From the NCBI RefSeq assembly GCF_024600715.1, contig NZ_CP102332.1, forward strand, positions 3,658,001 to 3,722,000: DNA of 64,000 nt, in the 5' to 3' direction. The notes under the pieces are model-generated. The model had not been told where the DNA came from, made no database searches, and was given only the letters and a program-made list of their open reading frames with translations. The DNA comes from Streptomyces changanensis. GTDB taxonomy: Bacteria > Actinomycetota > Actinomycetes > Streptomycetales > Streptomycetaceae. Of the stretch, positions 61,056 to 64,000 are shown in pieces. The translations under genes were made by a program, and so were the position numbers. How positions within the stretch are numbered: the stretch's first letter is position 1; each line of letters begins with the position of its first letter.

Positions 61056-62447
61056 GTGCCGCTCTTCGACACCAGCGTCGCCGCCGTGCTGCTGCGGTTC
61101 GACCGGAACCCCTTCCACCACGGCACGCTCGGCGCCGCCCGCTCCCTCGGCCGGGTCGGCGTCCCGGTCCACGTGGTCGCCGGCGGCCCGGCCGGCCCGG
61201 TCGCCCGGTCGCGCCACGTACGGCGCTGCCACCCCGGCCCGCCGGACGGCGACGGGAGCGCGGGCGGAGCCGGGGGCACGGCGGAGGTGCGCGCTGCCCT
61301 GGTGCGCGTCGCGGACGCGCTCGCCGGGGCCCCCGCCGTCCTCCTCGCCCTCGACGAGCTGACCGCCGTCGCGCTGGACGAGCTGCGGCGCGAACCGGGC
61401 GGCCCGGGCGGCCCCGCCGGGCGGTTCCTCCTCCCCGCCCAGCCGCCGGGCACGCCCGCCCTCGTCGCCGACAAGGCCTTGCTGGCGGCCACCTGTCTGC
61501 GTCTCGGCGTCCCCCACCCGCGCACCCTCGCCCCCGCCGACGCCGACGAGGCGGTCGCCATGGCCGCCGCTCTGGGGAGCCCGGTCGTCGCCAAGTGGAG
61601 CCGCCCCTGGCTGCTGCCCGCAGGGCGCGGGCTGCGCAGCACCGTCCTGGCCCGCACCCCGGGCCGGGTGCGTGAGCTGTACGCCCGCGCCGCGGAGGCC
61701 GGCAGCCCGCTGCTGCTCCAGCGGTACCTGCCGCCGAGCCGGGACGGCGACTGGTTCTTCCACGCCTACCGTGACGGCGCCGGGTCCTGTGTCGTCGCGG
61801 CGACCGGCCGGAAGGTCCGTTCCTGGCCCGACGGCACCGGCCTGACGGCCGTGGGGGAGTGGGCGCCGAACCCGGCCGTCGAACGCCTGGCCCGCGACCT
61901 GCTGGCCGCCCTGGGCTACCGGGGGATCGCGGACCTCGACTTCCGTCGCGACCCGGCGACGGGCCGGTACCACCTGCTGGACTTCAACCCGCGCCCCGGA
62001 GCGCAGTTCCGGCTCTTCACCGACGCGTGGGGCACGGACGTCGTCCGCGCCCTCCACCTCGACCTGACGGGGCGTCCGGTCCCCGCCCTGGGCCGCGCCC
62101 ACGGCCGCAGGTACGTCGTGGAGAACCACGCGGTCCTCTCCGTCCTCGCCTCGCCGCGGCGCCGCCCGCGCGCGTACGGCCCGTCAGGCGGCGTGGAGAC
62201 GGCCTGGTACGCGGCGGACGACCCGGCACCGGCCGTCGCCATGGCCCGGTGCTGGACGGCCCACCTGGCCCGCCGCGCCGTGTCCGCCCCGCGCCGCGCC
62301 TGGCGCGCCGGGGCCGCCCGCCACCCCGCGGACCCGGCGCCCCGCCCCACGCCCGCGACAGCCCCCTCCCCGACCCCTCACGGGGCGGCCCCGGGGCCCC
62401 CGACCCCTCCCCGGCCCCTGTCGCCCTCCCCCTCCTCCCCCCGATGA
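61056..62447 (+). CDS. ATP-grasp ligase family protein
   Basis: 463 residues. The ATP-grasp core reads SPVVAKWSRPWLLPAGRGL (Lys of the lid), LLLQRYLPPSRDGDWFFHAY and IADLDFRRDPATGRYHLLDFNPRPGAQFRLF (Mg-binding Glu/Asp-Asn pattern). ATP-grasp ligases join a carboxylate to an amine or other nucleophile. Residues near the N-terminus (RFDRNPFHHGTLGAARSLGRVGVPVHVV) resemble predicted ATP-grasp enzymes linked to cell-surface polymers. The C-terminal 60 residues are Pro/Ala-rich. GTG with GAGGA six bases upstream; stop overlaps the next ATG. Confidence 0.85.
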   Translation: MPLFDTSVAAVLLRFDRNPFHHGTLGAARSLGRVGVPVHVVAGGPAGPVARSRHVRRCHPGPPDGDGSAGGAGGTAEVRAALVRVADALAGAPAVLLALDELTAVALDELRREPGGPGGPAGRFLLPAQPPGTPALVADKALLAATCLRLGVPHPRTLAPADADEAVAMAAALGSPVVAKWSRPWLLPAGRGLRSTVLARTPGRVRELYARAAEAGSPLLLQRYLPPSRDGDWFFHAYRDGAGSCVVAATGRKVRSWPDGTGLTAVGEWAPNPAVERLARDLLAALGYRGIADLDFRRDPATGRYHLLDFNPRPGAQFRLFTDAWGTDVVRALHLDLTGRPVPALGRAHGRRYVVENHAVLSVLASPRRRPRAYGPSGGVETAWYAADDPAPAVAMARCWTAHLARRAVSAPRRAWRAGAARHPADPAPRPTPATAPSPTPHGAAPGPPTPPRPLSPSPSSPR

Positions 62448-63760
62448 CGAAAGTGGTGGGACCCATGCACGACGACGACCTGGTGATCGTGGGCGCCGGC
62501 CCTTACGGCCTCTCGGTGGCCGCCCATGCGGCGGCCCGTGGCCTGGACGTGCGCGTCTTCGGCCGGGTGATGCGCTCCTGGCACACCATGCCGCCCGGCA
62601 TGCTGCTGAAGTCGGAGCCGTGGGCGTCCGACCTCTCGGACCCGGCCGGCGCCCACGGCCTCGCCGCCTACGCCGCGACCCGCCGGGTCCGGGTCGAGCA
62701 CGGCGTGCCCCTGCCGGTCGGGTTCTTCGCCGCGTACGGCGAGTGGTTCGCCCGACGGGCCGTGCCGGACGTGGACCCGCGCACCGTGGTGGCGGTCCGG
62801 CCGCGCCCGCACGGCGGCTTCACCGTCACGACCGAGGACGGGCAGGAGACCGGCACCCACACGGTGGCGCTCGCGCTGGGCGGCACGCCGTTCCTCGACG
62901 TGCCCGCCGCGCTCCGCCCGTTCGTCCCGCACCACGTGACACACAGCAGCGACCTCCCCGACCCCGCCCGGTTCGCCGGCCGTGACGTGACCGTCGTGGG
63001 CGCCGGCCAGGCCGCCCTGGAGACCGCCGTGCTGCTCACCGAGGCGGGCGCCCACGCGCGCGTGGTGGCCCGTTCCCCGCGGCTCGTCTGGAACAGCGTG
63101 CCGCCGTCGCTGCGCCGCGGCGCCTGGGAGGCCGCCCGGGCGCCCCACACCGGCCTCGGCTGCGGCTGGCGCAACCTCCTGTACGCGCGTACCCCCGGCG
63201 CCTTCCGCCGGCTGCCCGGCCCGACCCGCGAGCGGCTCTTCGCCACCGCGCTCGGCCCGGCGGGCGCCTGGTGGCTGCGGCACCGCTTCGAGGCGGTGCC
63301 CGACGTACGGCTCGGCAGGTCCGTGGTGGCCGCACGCCCGGCCGGCGACGGTCGCCTGCTGCTCACCCTCGCCGGCGCCGGGCCGGGCGCGCCCGTGACG
63401 GAGGTGGAGACCGACCACGTCGTCGCCGCGACCGGCTTCGCGCCCCGGCTGGACCGGCTCGATCCGTTGTGCCCACAGGTGCGGGAGGAGCTGCGGACCG
63501 TCGGCCCCGGCGGGGCCCCCGAGGTGAGCGGCCGCTTCGAGGCGTCGTACCCGGGCCTGTTCCTGGCGGGACTCGTCACCGCCCCCGCGTACGGCCCGGC
63601 GATGCGCTTCGTCTACGGCGCCGGGTACACGGCGGAGCGGCTCGTGCGCGGCGTCGAGCGGCGGCTGCGGAGCCCGCGGCCGACGGCGGTGCCCGCCGCC
63701 CGCCCAGGCCCGGCGGGCGCGTCCCGTGACGCGGGCGGCACCGTCGCGACCCCGGGCTGA
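62444..63760 (+). CDS. FAD-dependent monooxygenase-like oxidoreductase
   Basis: About 438 residues. The FAD-binding fingerprint is LVIVGAGPYGLSVAAHAAARG at the N-terminus. A second Rossmann motif, VTVVGAGQAALETAVLLTEAG, likely binds NAD(P)H, and the C-terminal VVAATGF...GLFLAGLVTAPAYGPAMRFVYGAGY closes the FAD site. The layout is that of flavin monooxygenases and N-hydroxylases, but the substrate is unknown. ATG at 62444 overlaps the ATP-grasp stop (ATGA); ATG at 62465 is an alternative nearer the conserved start. Confidence 0.87.
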   Translation: MTKVVGPMHDDDLVIVGAGPYGLSVAAHAAARGLDVRVFGRVMRSWHTMPPGMLLKSEPWASDLSDPAGAHGLAAYAATRRVRVEHGVPLPVGFFAAYGEWFARRAVPDVDPRTVVAVRPRPHGGFTVTTEDGQETGTHTVALALGGTPFLDVPAALRPFVPHHVTHSSDLPDPARFAGRDVTVVGAGQAALETAVLLTEAGAHARVVARSPRLVWNSVPPSLRRGAWEAARAPHTGLGCGWRNLLYARTPGAFRRLPGPTRERLFATALGPAGAWWLRHRFEAVPDVRLGRSVVAARPAGDGRLLLTLAGAGPGAPVTEVETDHVVAATGFAPRLDRLDPLCPQVREELRTVGPGGAPEVSGRFEASYPGLFLAGLVTAPAYGPAMRFVYGAGYTAERLVRGVERRLRSPRPTAVPAARPGPAGASRDAGGTVATPG

Positions 63761-63784
63761 CGCGCCGGTACCCCCGGACACCGG

Positions 63785-63822
63785 GGAGGCCGGTCACGGA
63801 GCGTCCTCCGTGACCGGCCTCC
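63785..63822. terminator. Terminator between FAD gene and chaplin gene
   Basis: Two 17-base arms (63785-63801 and 63806-63822) pair perfectly around CGTC, between the convergent stops. Confidence 0.9.
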
Positions 63823-63838
63823 ACCGCGCCGTGCCGGG

Positions 63839-64000
63839 TCAGTCGTTGATGCAGACGTTGCCGAAAGCGGGGTTCAGCAGGGCGACGATGTTCACGGTGT
63901 TGCCGCAGATGTTGATCGGCACGTGGACCGGAATCTGGACGACGTTGCCGGAGAGAACGCCCGGGGAGCCCACCGCGGCACCGTTGGCCTCCGCGTCGGC
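63839..64000 (-). CDS. Chaplin, 5' end outside window
   Basis: The last 53 residues are visible: ADAEANGAAVGSPGVLSGNVV, then two Cys in NICGNTVNIVALLNPAFGNVCIND and the stop. This is the mature chaplin domain of a short or long chaplin whose signal peptide lies beyond the right edge. It differs from the short chaplin at 47.5 kb at several positions and is closer to the tailed chaplin in the segment around LNPAFGNVCIN. Confidence 0.93.
   Translation of the reverse strand, partial: ADAEANGAAVGSPGVLSGNVVQIPVHVPINICGNTVNIVALLNPAFGNVCIND

Overview
The window is a very high-GC stretch of a Streptomyces chromosome. The case rests on bldG, chaplins, MelC1/MelC2 tyrosinase, a Ssd/Tad locus with the actinobacterial gene order, a lysine-tailed TopA, frequent GTG/TTG starts and tight stop/start overlaps. 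Most of the left half is recognisable core chromosome, with the conserved order ssd-tad, helicase, bldG, anti-sigma gene, hppA, topA, tmk fusion, holB, tRNA-Thr.

Layout. 1-6.5 kb: a SulP anion transporter cut by the window edge, a NodB-like lipoprotein, a CooC/MinD-like ATPase, a degenerate Fic-like protein and a HAD hydrolase. 7.1-12.3 kb: a Tad pilus/secretion operon (ssd, tadA, tadB, tadC, DUF4244 pilin, TadE, Rv3654c-like). Its last gene overlaps a convergent DEAD/DEAH helicase. 14.8-16.3 kb: BldG and its putative anti-sigma partner. 16.5-32.5 kb: proton pyrophosphatase, a small lipoprotein, a methyltransferase, topoisomerase I, an MFS/thymidylate kinase/coiled-coil fusion, DNA polymerase III delta-prime and a secreted alpha/beta-hydrolase peptidase.

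32.6-34.3 kb is a decayed integrative element. It has an intact tRNA-Thr(CGT), an integrase remnant reading toward it, one secreted cargo gene, and a diverged 46-nt copy of the tRNA 3' end at the far side. From 34.5 kb the content is accessory: a MocR regulator divergent from a LysE exporter with repeat operators between them; a caspase-family protein; and a minus-strand run of VKOR, macro-domain protein, MbcA/ParS-type antitoxin and RES-domain NAD phosphorylase. This last group is the best candidate for an undescribed system. RES enzymes make ADP-ribose-1''-phosphate, macro domains bind or process that compound, and a caspase-like protease lies next door.

43-48 kb holds melC1/melC2, two chaplins (one with a charged hydrophilic tail) and three small unrecognised secreted proteins. 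49.1-59.5 kb is a translationally coupled exopolysaccharide operon: glycosyltransferase, priming phosphoglycosyltransferase, O-antigen ligase/polymerase, MviN flippase, NodB deacetylase, second glycosyltransferase, Wzz-like protein and FemAB/BioF2-like acyltransferase. It is followed by a secreted clan GH-A hydrolase, an ATP-grasp ligase and an FAD monooxygenase-like protein. A third chaplin is cut by the right edge. No CRISPR array, rRNA, intact prophage or intact transposase was seen.
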